Assembly: GCF_000428985.1 (NCBI RefSeq)
Contig: NZ_AUAZ01000024.1
Span: 1-64,000 of the forward strand
DNA from: Marinobacterium litorale DSM 23545
GTDB taxonomy: Bacteria > Pseudomonadota > Gammaproteobacteria > Pseudomonadales > Balneatricaceae
Direction: 5' to 3'
Length of the DNA stretch: 64,000 nucleotides
The notes below the pieces were generated by a model, which was given only the letters and a program-made list of their open reading frames with translations, made no database searches and was not told the origin of the DNA. Both the position numbers and the translations under genes were made by a program. Shown here in pieces: positions 9,732 through 20,832 of the stretch. How positions within the stretch are numbered: position 1 is the stretch's first letter; the number at the start of each line of letters is the position of its first letter.

Positions 9732-9778
9732 CGCTCAGCAATAAGTGACTCGACCCGGATGCAGGGCGGAGGCTATGA

Positions 9779-10811
<1,033 letters not shown>

Positions 10812-10812
10812 A

Positions 10813-10858
10813 AATAGATACCCTCTATTTTTAAAAGAAAAACTATCAATTTGATCAA
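10813..10858. promoter_or_regulatory. candidate LysR operators between lysR and mdlC
   Basis: AATAG (10813-10817) and CTATT (10825-10829) form an inverted repeat with 7-base spacing. A second AT-rich dyad, ATCAA-T-TTGAT, lies just downstream and overlaps TTGATCAA at 10851-10858. Both fit the short-dyad, AT-rich style of LysR sites. No experimental consensus exists for this regulator, so the assignment is tentative. Confidence 0.35.
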
Positions 10859-10906
10859 TTAAAACAGGCGCAATAAGGTGTGTTCAAGCATTAATCGATC
10901 TAATAA

Positions 10907-12508
<1,602 letters not shown>

Positions 12509-12552
12509 GTGTTCATTAGAAAAACAAAACAAAAATAAAGCGGGAGAAAAGT

Positions 12553-13572
12553 ATGAACAACACACTCAAATCAGGCATCCTGGCTGCGTCGATAGCTCTA
12601 ATTGCAAGCCAGGCCTCGGCCGAAACCACGCTGCGCCTGTCGCACATCTGGCCAGCCACCTCGGCGGTGCACACGGATATTTTCGACGTGTGGGCAAAGA
12701 GTGTCGAGGAAGCGTCCAACGGGGAACTGAAAGTAAATATCTACCCCTCACAAACGCTGGTTAAAGCAGCCAAAGCGTATGATGGGGCCGTCAGCGGCTT
12801 GACCGATATCAGCGCTGTCGTACAAGGCTATTCCGCAGGTCGCTTTCCGCTGTCCGAGATTGCACAGTTACCGGGCGTAACCGAGTCAGCTACACAGGGT
12901 AGCTGCATTCTGCAGTCGCTGTACGATTCTGGAATGATTGCGGAGGAGTACGCCGACAGCCATGTACTGTTCATGTACTCGACCGGTCCGGCCTATATCC
13001 ATACCCGTGAGAAAGAGGTCAAGAAACCCTCTGATCTTGCCGGCTTGAGAATGCGTCGCCCCAATGCCGTGGCCGGTGAGATGCTCGCTCAGATGGGCGC
13101 ATCACCGGTGGGCATTCCGGCACCTGACATTTACCAGGCGATGGAGCGTGGCGTTGTCGACGGTCTTAGCTTCCCGGCAGAAGCCATGAAAGTATTCCGC
13201 ATCAATGAATTGACCAAATACCACGTTCAGATCCCCTACTCGAGCAGTATCTTTGTCGCGACCATGAACAAACAGCGCTATGACAGCCTGTCGCCTGAGA
13301 TGCAGGCAGTTATTGATGACCACAGCGGCATGGAGTGGGCGAAGGTAGCCGGACAGGTCTTTAACAAGCTAGATATGGAGGGAATGGCGGAAGCTCGAGA
13401 TCAGGGCGATATCATCCATGTGGTCAACGATCCGCTGAACGATCCTGACTGGTCGGCGCCGCTCAAGGAAGGAACGAAGAAATATCTTGACGATATCACC
13501 AAGAAAGGTGCTGAAGGAGCCAAGGACGTCTACCAACGCGCGCTTGAGCTCGGCCAGGAATGCGCATCATAA
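12553..13572 (+). CDS. orphan TRAP transporter substrate-binding protein in the mandelate block
   Basis: A 339-residue periplasmic DctP-family protein. It has a clear Sec signal peptide (MNNTLKSGILAASIALIASQ, cleavage after ...ASA) and the conserved Arg region LAGLRMRRPNAVAGEM that binds a substrate carboxylate. A strong GGGAG ribosome site precedes ATG 12553. It lies between mdlC and the aldehyde dehydrogenase, so an aromatic acid such as mandelate or phenylglyoxylate is the likely ligand. No dctQ or dctM accompanies it. The nearest membrane subunits are dctQM at 1250-3042, whose own binding protein is truncated. Confidence 0.9.
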   Translation: MNNTLKSGILAASIALIASQASAETTLRLSHIWPATSAVHTDIFDVWAKSVEEASNGELKVNIYPSQTLVKAAKAYDGAVSGLTDISAVVQGYSAGRFPLSEIAQLPGVTESATQGSCILQSLYDSGMIAEEYADSHVLFMYSTGPAYIHTREKEVKKPSDLAGLRMRRPNAVAGEMLAQMGASPVGIPAPDIYQAMERGVVDGLSFPAEAMKVFRINELTKYHVQIPYSSSIFVATMNKQRYDSLSPEMQAVIDDHSGMEWAKVAGQVFNKLDMEGMAEARDQGDIIHVVNDPLNDPDWSAPLKEGTKKYLDDITKKGAEGAKDVYQRALELGQECAS

Positions 13573-13592
13573 CGAGAATTAAAGGTAGCAAT

Positions 13593-15044
13593 ATGAACAA
13601 AATAGCACTGTTAGTCGGCGGCCAGGAACGCCATGCCGAACAAAAGGCACTCTTTCAACGCCGCAACCCACTTAGTGAAGAGGTCGTTACAGAAGCCGCT
13701 GCCGCTTCAGTAGCCGATGCCAAAGCGGCTGCAACGTCCGCCGCACAAGCGTTTAAGCATTGGTCAGCATCAAGCGTCGGTGAGCGCAGGGCAAAGCTGC
13801 TCAAGGCCGCTGATCTGATGGAGTCCTATCAGGACGAGTTCATCGCCCGCATGGTCGCAGAGACCGGTGCCACTCCCACCTGGGCGGGGTTCAATGTGAT
13901 GGTGGCCGCTGGCGTTCTGCGCGAAGCAGCAGCGCTGACTACACAAGTGGGCGGGGAGATCATACCGTCCAATGTACCCGACAACATGGCGATGGGCATT
14001 CGTGTACCCTGCGGCGTGGTGGTCGGTATCGCACCGTGGAATGCACCGATTATTCTCGGTACCCGCGCCGTCGCCACCCCGCTTGCTTGCGGTAACACGG
14101 TCATTCTGAAGGCCTCCGAGCAATGCCCGGCAACCCATCACCTGATTGGGCAGGTGCTGGTGGAAGCAGGCTTTGGCGAAGGTATCGTCAACGTCATCAC
14201 CAACGCGCCGGAACAGGCGGCCGAGGTTGTAGAGGCACTGATCGAGCACGATGGGGTTCGTCGAATCAACTTTACCGGCTCAACCGGTATCGGCCGCATC
14301 ATCGCCGAAAAAGCCGCACGTAAGTTAAAACCCGTGCTGCTGGAACTCGGCGGCAAAGCCCCCTTTGTGGTGCTTGAAGATGCCGACCTCAATGCTGCTG
14401 TCGAAGCTGCCGCATTCGGCGCTTTCTTCAACCAGGGCCAGATCTGCATGTCGACCGAGCGTCTGATTGTGGTCGATGCAGTCGCCGACGAGTTTGCCCG
14501 TAAACTGGCGGCGAAGGCAAAAAGCCTGAAAGCCGGCGATCCGTTAACTGAGGGTAACGCTCTGGGTACGTTGATCAGTGCACATGCCGGTACCAAGCTC
14601 AACGCTCTGCTTGAAGACGCGCAAAGCAAAGGGGCCAGTGTGCTGTCGGGCGGCCCGGCAGCCGGTGTCATTATGCAAGCCACATTGGTGGACAACGTGA
14701 CGGCCGACATGCGTCTATACAGCGAAGAGTCGTTCGGCCCAATGGTGGCGATGATCCGGGCCAAGGACGAAGCCGACGCTATCCGGTTGGCCAACGATAC
14801 CGAATACGGCCTCTCCGCGGCAGTCTTCAGTCGCGACATAGCGCGCGCCATGCACGTCGCCAAGCAGATCGAATCCGGTATCTGTCATATCAATGCCCCC
14901 ACTGTGCATGATGAGCCGCAGATGCCGTTCGGCGGCGTCAAGGCAAGCGGCTACGGCCGTTTCGGTGGCAAGGCCGGGATCGATGAGTTTACTGATCTGC
15001 GCTGGATGACCATCCAGATGGGGCCGCGACACTATCCTATCTAA
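13593..15044 (+). CDS. NAD(P)-dependent aromatic aldehyde dehydrogenase (benzaldehyde dehydrogenase by context)
   Basis: A 483-residue aldehyde dehydrogenase of the vanillin/salicylaldehyde/benzaldehyde dehydrogenase type. Visible features are GIAPWNAPIILGTRA, the nucleotide-binding FTGSTGIGR, the general-base Glu in LLELGGKAPF and the catalytic Cys in FFNQGQICMSTERL. The start at ATG 13593 is preceded by AAAGGT. The frame extends back to 13560 but would overlap the upstream gene and lacks a ribosome site. Coming after benzoylformate decarboxylase, it most likely oxidises benzaldehyde to benzoate, the MdlD role. The substrate is inferred from context. Confidence 0.9.
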   Translation: MNKIALLVGGQERHAEQKALFQRRNPLSEEVVTEAAAASVADAKAAATSAAQAFKHWSASSVGERRAKLLKAADLMESYQDEFIARMVAETGATPTWAGFNVMVAAGVLREAAALTTQVGGEIIPSNVPDNMAMGIRVPCGVVVGIAPWNAPIILGTRAVATPLACGNTVILKASEQCPATHHLIGQVLVEAGFGEGIVNVITNAPEQAAEVVEALIEHDGVRRINFTGSTGIGRIIAEKAARKLKPVLLELGGKAPFVVLEDADLNAAVEAAAFGAFFNQGQICMSTERLIVVDAVADEFARKLAAKAKSLKAGDPLTEGNALGTLISAHAGTKLNALLEDAQSKGASVLSGGPAAGVIMQATLVDNVTADMRLYSEESFGPMVAMIRAKDEADAIRLANDTEYGLSAAVFSRDIARAMHVAKQIESGICHINAPTVHDEPQMPFGGVKASGYGRFGGKAGIDEFTDLRWMTIQMGPRHYPI

Positions 15045-15067
15045 ACGCTAGACAAGGCCCTGCTCAC

Positions 15068-15101
15068 ACACGCCGGTGAACGCGCGAGTTCGCCGGCGTG
15101 T
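15068..15101 (+). terminator. strong hairpin after the aldehyde dehydrogenase gene
   Basis: Fourteen bases at 15068-15081 pair with 15088-15101, with a single G-T wobble, around the six-base loop GCGCGA. It starts 24 bases after the aldehyde dehydrogenase stop. The downstream TGTCTCACTT is only weakly T-rich, so it may terminate inefficiently or protect the mRNA 3' end. Confidence 0.6.
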
Positions 15102-15200
15102 TGTCTCACTTAGGCTCGGGCATGCCCTTTCCATGGTGCCAAGCAATCGATAGCAGCCTATTTAACCCGACCGATTAGCGCGTTTCTTTGGAGTTTACTT

Positions 15201-16178
15201 ATGTCAGATCAATCATTTGATCAAGCCAACAGTCAGTTGACAGATTTTCCTGCTAACCCTCGCATTACCGTCGTCGGCGCTGGTGCTATGGGATGCTATT
15301 TCGGCGGTATGCTGATCCGCGCCGGACAAAGGGTTACGCTGGTTGACGTCAATCCCGCGCAGATCGAAACGATCAACACCCGCGGGCTGATCCTGGACAC
15401 CGACGAGGGTCGTAGTGAGCTGAAGGCGACCGCCGCACTGGCAAAGGATGTGGACGAGGCAGCTGACCTGGTTGTGCTGTTCACCAAAACACTGCACACC
15501 GAAGCGGCCATGGCCTCCATTGAGCATCTGCTAACCCCCACTACCGTCGTGCTGTCGTTGCAAAACGGACTGGGCAATGCCGAGCGAATATCGAAATACC
15601 ACGACAGCGCCAGCATTGCGGTCGGCACTACGCTGGTACCCGCTGACCTTCAGGGCCCCGGACATGTCGTCTCTCACGGCCCCTCCAGCTCACGCATGAT
15701 GGATACCAACACCCTGCATCCAAAGTGGGTGGATGCATTGGCCGCGCTCTTTAACAGTGCGGGGCTAACCACCGAGCTGGACCCCGATATCCATTCCGTC
15801 ATCTGGTCCAAGGTGGCGTTCAATGCGGCGATGAATGCAATCTGCGCTGTCACCGGTGCGACTCCTGGCCGCATCGGGCAGGTCGACGCAGCGGTCGAAT
15901 TGGCTCGCATCGTAGTGCATGAAACCGTTCAGGCCGGCAAAGCAAAAGGGATCTCGCTGGACGGAACCCATATCTGGCAGAGCGTGGAGATGGCGATGCG
16001 AGAACACGCCAATCACAAACCCTCGATGCTGCAGGATATCGAACACGGCCGTGCAACCGAAGTCGATGCCATCAACGGCGCCATCGTTGACGCGGCTTTG
16101 CAGGCAGGTCTGGACGCGCCCGCCAACAGAACGCTGTTTCAGCTGGTTAAACTGAAGGAATTGCTCACCCGGGACTAA
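15201..16178 (+). CDS. ketopantoate reductase-family (PanE/ApbA-like) oxidoreductase
   Basis: A 325-residue protein of the 2-dehydropantoate 2-reductase family. It has an N-terminal Rossmann fold with VVGAGAMGCYFGG and a C-terminal helical domain with the expected Lys (HSVIWSKVAFNAAMN). Family members reduce 2-oxo acids with NADPH. It sits between the aldehyde dehydrogenase and mandelate dehydrogenase genes, so it may act on a 2-oxo acid of this pathway (for example phenylglyoxylate) rather than in pantothenate synthesis. That role is inference. TTTGGAG precedes ATG 15201. Confidence 0.85.
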   Translation: MSDQSFDQANSQLTDFPANPRITVVGAGAMGCYFGGMLIRAGQRVTLVDVNPAQIETINTRGLILDTDEGRSELKATAALAKDVDEAADLVVLFTKTLHTEAAMASIEHLLTPTTVVLSLQNGLGNAERISKYHDSASIAVGTTLVPADLQGPGHVVSHGPSSSRMMDTNTLHPKWVDALAALFNSAGLTTELDPDIHSVIWSKVAFNAAMNAICAVTGATPGRIGQVDAAVELARIVVHETVQAGKAKGISLDGTHIWQSVEMAMREHANHKPSMLQDIEHGRATEVDAINGAIVDAALQAGLDAPANRTLFQLVKLKELLTRD

Positions 16179-16220
16179 ACCCCAAGTTCTCCAAAGTATC
16201 GCATTCAGGACATTCTTATT

Positions 16221-17354
16221 ATGGCGTTGAGCTCGCGTAAGCCGATCAATATCGAAGACTACAGGCAACTGGCCAATAAGCGCCTGCCACGCATGGTGTT
16301 TGATTATCTGGATGGCGGTGCCGACAACGAAGTGAGTCTGCGGCATAACCGCACAGCGTTGGACAGTATCCGCTTACGGCCCAAGCGGCTCATCGATGTC
16401 AGTAAGCGGCGCATGGATACCGAGCTGTTCGGCAAGCGATTGGCGGCGCCCCTGGCAATCGCGCCCACCGGGCTTAACGGTATCTTCTGGCCCAAGGGCG
16501 ATCTGGCGCTTGCCCGTGCTGCAGCGAAGTTCAATATCCCCTTTATTCTCTCGAGCGCATCGAATGCGTCGATCGAAGAGGTCGCAAGCTGCTGCAATGG
16601 CGATAAGTGGTTCCAGCTCTACGTGATCCACCGCCGCCTGGCAAAGCAGCTTGTCGAGCGTGCGCTGAACGCTGGTTACAGCACCTTGGTACTCACCACA
16701 GATGTAGCCGTTAACGGTCTGCGGGAACGCGACCTGCGCAACGGATTCGGGCTGCCGCTCAGATACACACCGCGCGTGGTTCTGGATGGTTGTTTACATC
16801 CACGCTGGTCGCTGAACCTGCTACGGCAAGGTGTCCCGCAACTGGCAAATTTCAAGAGCGCGGATGCCCAGGACACAGAAGTTCAGGCTGCGCTGCTGGC
16901 CCGGCAGATGGATGCCAGTTTCGACTGGGAGGCACTCGAACAGCTGCGGGAGCTTTGGCCCCATACGCTTCTGATAAAAGGGATTATCGATCCGACTGAC
17001 GCCGCACGTTGTATAGAGTCAGGCGCAGACGGCGTCGTTCTGTCCAATCACGGAGGCCGACAGCTGGATAGCTGTCAATCTCCAATCGAGACACTGCAAC
17101 AGACCATATCCACGATCAACGAGCCGGTGCTGATCGATAGCGGTTTTCGCCGTGGAACCGATATCGTGAAAGCGATTGCTATGGGTGCACAAGGGGTCTT
17201 GCTTGGCAGGGCGCTGCTCTACGCGCTGGCCGCCGACGGGCAGTCCGGTGTCGAACATGCGCTTGAACTGATTATCAGTGAAATCGATCGCACCCTGGCC
17301 AACCTGGGTTGCCCATCAATCGACGAACTCAACAGTAGTTTCGTTCAGTCGTGA
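16221..17354 (+). CDS. mdlB: FMN-dependent (S)-mandelate dehydrogenase MdlB
   Basis: A 377-residue FMN alpha-hydroxy-acid dehydrogenase, closely similar along its length to P. putida MdlB. It oxidises (S)-mandelate to phenylglyoxylate and passes electrons to the membrane quinone pool. Seen are the N-terminal INIEDYRQLANKRLPRMVFD, FMN-binding APTGLNG, the catalytic His277/Arg280 in SNHGGRQLD, and LIDSGFRRGTDIVKA. The central loop (about 175-215) that anchors P. putida MdlB to the membrane is present and very similar. It supplies the substrate for MdlC. No mandelate racemase (mdlA) is present in the window, so only the S form would be used unless a racemase lies elsewhere. Confidence 0.93.
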   Translation: MALSSRKPINIEDYRQLANKRLPRMVFDYLDGGADNEVSLRHNRTALDSIRLRPKRLIDVSKRRMDTELFGKRLAAPLAIAPTGLNGIFWPKGDLALARAAAKFNIPFILSSASNASIEEVASCCNGDKWFQLYVIHRRLAKQLVERALNAGYSTLVLTTDVAVNGLRERDLRNGFGLPLRYTPRVVLDGCLHPRWSLNLLRQGVPQLANFKSADAQDTEVQAALLARQMDASFDWEALEQLRELWPHTLLIKGIIDPTDAARCIESGADGVVLSNHGGRQLDSCQSPIETLQQTISTINEPVLIDSGFRRGTDIVKAIAMGAQGVLLGRALLYALAADGQSGVEHALELIISEIDRTLANLGCPSIDELNSSFVQS

Positions 17355-17804
17355 CGCGCGTATTCGTCACACTTAGCCAACACGCAACCTAATCGACAAA
17401 AGATCAAATGGTCAAGCTCGGTCAGAGGGCGTGGGACCACTACGTTCACGACAGTGAACGGGTAGAGTTTTTATCGAGCTCCCCCGGTCTTGATCTGCAC
17501 CTATCTGCTGTCAAAATGTTCACAGGCCCGCGCAAGGGTGATTTGCTCAGCCTGAAGGTCTCGGGACCGCGCAAGGATGGCATGCGTCTGGCTATTCTGG
17601 ACCCGGCGCGGCCAGCCGTACCGAAAGGAGGACGGCAGCACTTCAGGATTTGATTCGATCTGGCAGCGCGCGATGGCAAAGAAAGTGACGCCGTAAAACC
17701 TGAGAACTGGAAACGCTGATCGGGCAGATTTTCACGAAAAATATAGTACAAACCAGCTTTTATAGTACAGGGTTAGTACCTACTATCTATATATATCACG
17801 CAAC
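17355..17804 (+). other. 450-base region with one doubtful small frame and TAGTAC repeats
   Basis: An 81-codon frame at 17408-17653 (starts MVKLGQRAWDHYVHDSERVE) matches no family I recognise and may not be a gene. Close to the tRNA-Thr, the hexamer TAGTAC occurs three times, at 17744-17749, 17763-17768 and 17774-17779, in AT-rich sequence unlike the flanks. A short dyad, GTGACG/CGTCAC, straddles the mdlB stop (17351-17370) without a T-run. No other function is visible. Confidence 0.35.
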
Positions 17805-17880
17805 TGGTGCCGTTGAGAGGACTCGAACCTCCGACCTGCTCATTACGAGTGAGCTGCTCTATCAGCTGAGCTACAACGGC
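17805..17880 (-). tRNA. tRNA-Thr (anticodon CGT)
   Basis: On the minus strand the cloverleaf is complete: acceptor GCCGTTG/CAACGGC, D arm GCTC...GAGC, anticodon stem GCTCA/TGAGC with loop CTCGTAA (anticodon CGT, reads ACG), and T arm with TTCGAGT. The CCA end is encoded (17807-17805). Its 3' end points toward the mandelate block. Confidence 0.95.
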
Positions 17881-18071
17881 GAAGTGAGCACTGACCTCAA
17901 TCGGAGGTCGGCGCGATCAGGATATTAGCAATGCATCTTTTACTGCTCAAGAGCAAACAATCACCCTTGTCGCCCCCGCTTCGACCTTCTATTTTATAAG
18001 GACTTTGCACGTAGGTGTTGTGCCTGGGCGGCCCAGTACCACAATACAATAACAATTCAGAGGGCCCCAGG

Positions 18072-19184
18072 ATGGAGATACCGGGCTACCTGCCACGCGA
18101 GCAGCTTCAGGCTTTACTCGAGCGGTTACAGCAACAGGGTTACCGCTGCGTCGGGCCCCGGGTCCGTGAAGGGGCTATGGTGTACGACGACATCAATCAC
18201 GCCGACCAGCTGGCCGTCGGTTACACCCAGACCCAGGAGCCGGGGCACTATCGGCTTAAAGCGGGTAGCACGGTTCGTCAATTTGCCTGGGCCAACGGCC
18301 CGCAGGCCCTCAAACCTTTGACATTTGCCCCTCGGGAAGAGCTCTGGTGTGCGCAAGAGCAACCGGACGGTAGCCTGAAGTTTCATCCGGCGGCCACCGA
18401 TTACGAGCCGGTGGCTGTTATTGGAGTCCGGGCCTGTGATCTTGCGGCACTGAGGCTGCAGGAGCAGCACTTTCTGGACAGTTGTGCCGACCCTCAGTTC
18501 GCTGTGCGGCGCCGCTCCCTCTTCCTGATCGCCGTCAACTGCACACATCCGGCGCAAACCTGCTTTTGCGCCAGCACGGGTGACGGCCCGGAGGTGGATC
18601 AGGACTGCGACCTCTCACTGTATGAAACCGACGAGGGCTTTTTTGTTTCGGCTGTCTCCCCTGCCGGACAGCAACTCGCTCTCACTTTGCCGCTTGAACA
18701 TGGTGATGCGGAGCTGTTCAAACAGGCCTGCGCCGAGGTGACCCGGGCAGGTGAGGCGCAGGTACGTCGAGTTCCGGCGAAGAATCTGCGTGACTCACTG
18801 TTTGCACAGCTGGATCACCCTCGTTGGAAGGAGGTTGCGGAGCGGTGTTTAAGCTGCGGAAACTGTACCCAGGTCTGTCCCACCTGCTTCTGTCACAGTG
18901 AAACCAGCGTCCCGTCAGTGGATGGCCATCAGACCACACACCAGCGCCAGTGGGACTCCTGTTTCAGCCCGGGCCATAGCTATATTCATGGCATCACGCT
19001 ACGGAAGGAAACCGAGCAACGTTACCGGCAATGGCTGACCCATAAATTTGGCAGCTGGCACGATCAGTATGGCCGCAGCGGCTGCGTTGGCTGTGGTCGC
19101 TGCATTAGCTGGTGCCCGGTGGGCATAGACCCCACCGAGGAGCTGGACGTGATCTGTACGGATGTGACCGGGAGGCCGGAATGA
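18072..19184 (+). CDS. hydB: sulfhydrogenase-type [NiFe] hydrogenase beta subunit (iron-sulfur protein)
   Basis: A 370-residue iron-sulfur electron-transfer subunit of group 3b soluble [NiFe] hydrogenases. Two 4Fe-4S binding runs lie in the C-terminal third: [14 protein letters not shown] and [16 protein letters not shown]. The ATG at 18072 follows an AGAGGGCCCCAGG purine-rich site. An upstream in-frame start at 18015 exists but lacks one. It overlaps hydG by ATGA, so the operon is translationally coupled. It relays electrons between the catalytic heterodimer and the flavin subunit. Confidence 0.9.
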   Translation: MEIPGYLPREQLQALLERLQQQGYRCVGPRVREGAMVYDDINHADQLAVGYTQTQEPGHYRLKAGSTVRQFAWANGPQALKPLTFAPREELWCAQEQPDGSLKFHPAATDYEPVAVIGVRACDLAALRLQEQHFLDSCADPQFAVRRRSLFLIAVNCTHPAQTCFCASTGDGPEVDQDCDLSLYETDEGFFVSAVSPAGQQLALTLPLEHGDAELFKQACAEVTRAGEAQVRRVPAKNLRDSLFAQLDHPRWKEVAERCLSCGNCTQVCPTCFCHSETSVPSVDGHQTTHQRQWDSCFSPGHSYIHGITLRKETEQRYRQWLTHKFGSWHDQYGRSGCVGCGRCISWCPVGIDPTEELDVICTDVTGRPE

Positions 19185-20029
19185 CAATTAACCCCTATCT
19201 CCCGTTAGAAGCCGAGGTCATCGAACGTATTCAGGAAACACCGACCATCGTTACCCTGCGTTTAAGACTGACCGACCCGGACGCCCGTCACCGTTTTTAC
19301 TGCTCACCGGGCCAGTTCAATATGCTTTATCTATACGGCGTTGGTGAGGTGCCGATCTCCATTAAATCCGGGCCTCAGAGCTTTCTTGACCAGACGCTGC
19401 TACTGGATCACACAATCCGTGCTGTGGGTCGAGTAACCCGGGCATTGGTCGAGTTGCAGCCCGGTGCACGGCTGGGTGTGCGGGGCCCCTACGGACGCGG
19501 CTGGCCTCTGAAGGAAGCACAGGGCAAAGATGTGCATGTGATCACCGGAGGCCTGGGCTGTGCCCCGGCGGTTTCCATGGTTCACGAGCTGGTCAAACAG
19601 CGCGGCCGCTTTGGCCGGATTTCGGTGGTGCAGGGGGTCAAGCACGCCGATGACCTGATCTGGCGTGAGCAATATGAGCACTGGGCAAAACAGCCCGACA
19701 CTCAGGTACTGCTAGCGGCGGACCAACCGGATGCCACTTGGCGCTGGCACCAGGGCATGGTCACCGGCCTGCTGGATCAGCTCACACTCAATCCGGATCG
19801 ATCGATCGCCATGTTGTGCGGCCCGGAGCCGATGATGAGAGCTTCCGCCGAACGCTTAATTGAACTGGGACTGGAACCAGAACAGATCTGGCTGAGCATG
19901 GAGCGCAATATGCAGTGCGCCATCGGCCATTGCGGCCATTGCCAGTTTGGCGGCGCTTTCGTCTGCAAGGACGGGCCTGTATTCAATTACCCACAGGTTC
20001 GTGAACTGCTTGGCGTAAGGGGGTTTTAA
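19181..20029 (+). CDS. hydG: sulfhydrogenase-type hydrogenase gamma subunit (FAD/NAD(P)H reductase)
   Basis: A 282-residue protein of the ferredoxin-NADP reductase superfamily. It has an FAD-binding barrel, a nucleotide-binding half with [17 protein letters not shown], and a C-terminal 2Fe-2S motif in [19 protein letters not shown], as in dihydroorotate dehydrogenase electron-transfer subunits. In group 3b hydrogenases it exchanges electrons with NAD(P)H. It overlaps both neighbours (ATGA upstream, TAATG downstream). The symbol here is that of the sulfhydrogenase subunit, not the [FeFe]-hydrogenase maturase of the same name. Confidence 0.9.
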   Translation: MTINPYLPLEAEVIERIQETPTIVTLRLRLTDPDARHRFYCSPGQFNMLYLYGVGEVPISIKSGPQSFLDQTLLLDHTIRAVGRVTRALVELQPGARLGVRGPYGRGWPLKEAQGKDVHVITGGLGCAPAVSMVHELVKQRGRFGRISVVQGVKHADDLIWREQYEHWAKQPDTQVLLAADQPDATWRWHQGMVTGLLDQLTLNPDRSIAMLCGPEPMMRASAERLIELGLEPEQIWLSMERNMQCAIGHCGHCQFGGAFVCKDGPVFNYPQVRELLGVRGF

Positions 20030-20832
20030 TGAAAGCGTTTCCGGAAAAGCCAACCGTTGCCGTTCACAAGTTCAGCTCCTGCGATGGCTGTCAGCTCGCT
20101 TTTCTCAACATGGGTGCCGATCTGGTTACGTTAACCCAGCGGGTCGAGATCCTGCACTTTCTCGAAGCCGGTCTCGATAATCCCAACACGCCGGTGGATA
20201 TCGCTTTTGTCGAGGGAAGCCTATCCACTGCCGATGAGATCGAACGTGCCCGACGGGTGCGCAGCGCCAGCCGCTACGTTGTCAGCATCGGTGCCTGCGC
20301 CACGGCCGGAGGTCTGCAGGCGCTCAGGAATCTGGATAATAGTCACGACCAATGGCGAGATGCGATCTACGCTAACCCTCAGTTCATAGAAACCCTGCAG
20401 CATGCTCGCCCCATCGCCAGCGAGATCCGCGTTGATTACGAACTTTGGGGTTGTCCCATCAACAGCCGTCAGTTACTTGCCGCCATCAACGCACTGCTGT
20501 TTGGCGTGCCGCCCATCGACGACCATGACAAGGTCTGCCTGGAGTGCAAACGACAGCAGCAGGTATGCGTCATGGTTACCCAGGATAAGCCCTGCCTCGG
20601 GCCTGTCACCCGTACCGGTTGCGGCGCGCTATGCCCCACCTTTGGCCGGGACTGCTACGGCTGCTATGGGCCTGCGGATAATCCCAACACGGCCAGTTTA
20701 AGTCGACGTTTTCAGGGCCTGGGCCTGTTGCCCGATGCCATCGCCCGCCGTTTTTTGATGATCAACAGCGGCGCACCTGCATTTCATGACGCCGGACTGA
20801 TCGCGCGCAGTGGAGGGAACCAGGATGACTGA
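20029..20832 (+). CDS. hydD: sulfhydrogenase-type [NiFe] hydrogenase small (delta) subunit
   Basis: A 267-residue [NiFe] hydrogenase small subunit without a Tat signal, therefore cytoplasmic. The proximal 4Fe-4S ligands begin in SSCDGCQLAFLNMG, and further cysteines (GACATAGG, LWGCPINSRQLL, CLECKRQQQVC, GPVTRTGCGALCPTFGRDCYGCYGP) supply the cluster sites. It starts at ATG 20029, sharing a base with the hydG stop, and overlaps the large-subunit gene by 8 bases. It pairs with the large subunit to form the catalytic dimer. Confidence 0.92.
   Translation: MKAFPEKPTVAVHKFSSCDGCQLAFLNMGADLVTLTQRVEILHFLEAGLDNPNTPVDIAFVEGSLSTADEIERARRVRSASRYVVSIGACATAGGLQALRNLDNSHDQWRDAIYANPQFIETLQHARPIASEIRVDYELWGCPINSRQLLAAINALLFGVPPIDDHDKVCLECKRQQQVCVMVTQDKPCLGPVTRTGCGALCPTFGRDCYGCYGPADNPNTASLSRRFQGLGLLPDAIARRFLMINSGAPAFHDAGLIARSGGNQDD

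Noticed and set aside
17408-17653. 81-codon frame as a gene
   Set aside because: There is no strong ribosome site and no motif, and it is isolated between mdlB and tRNA-Thr. It is mentioned in the region entry but not called a gene.
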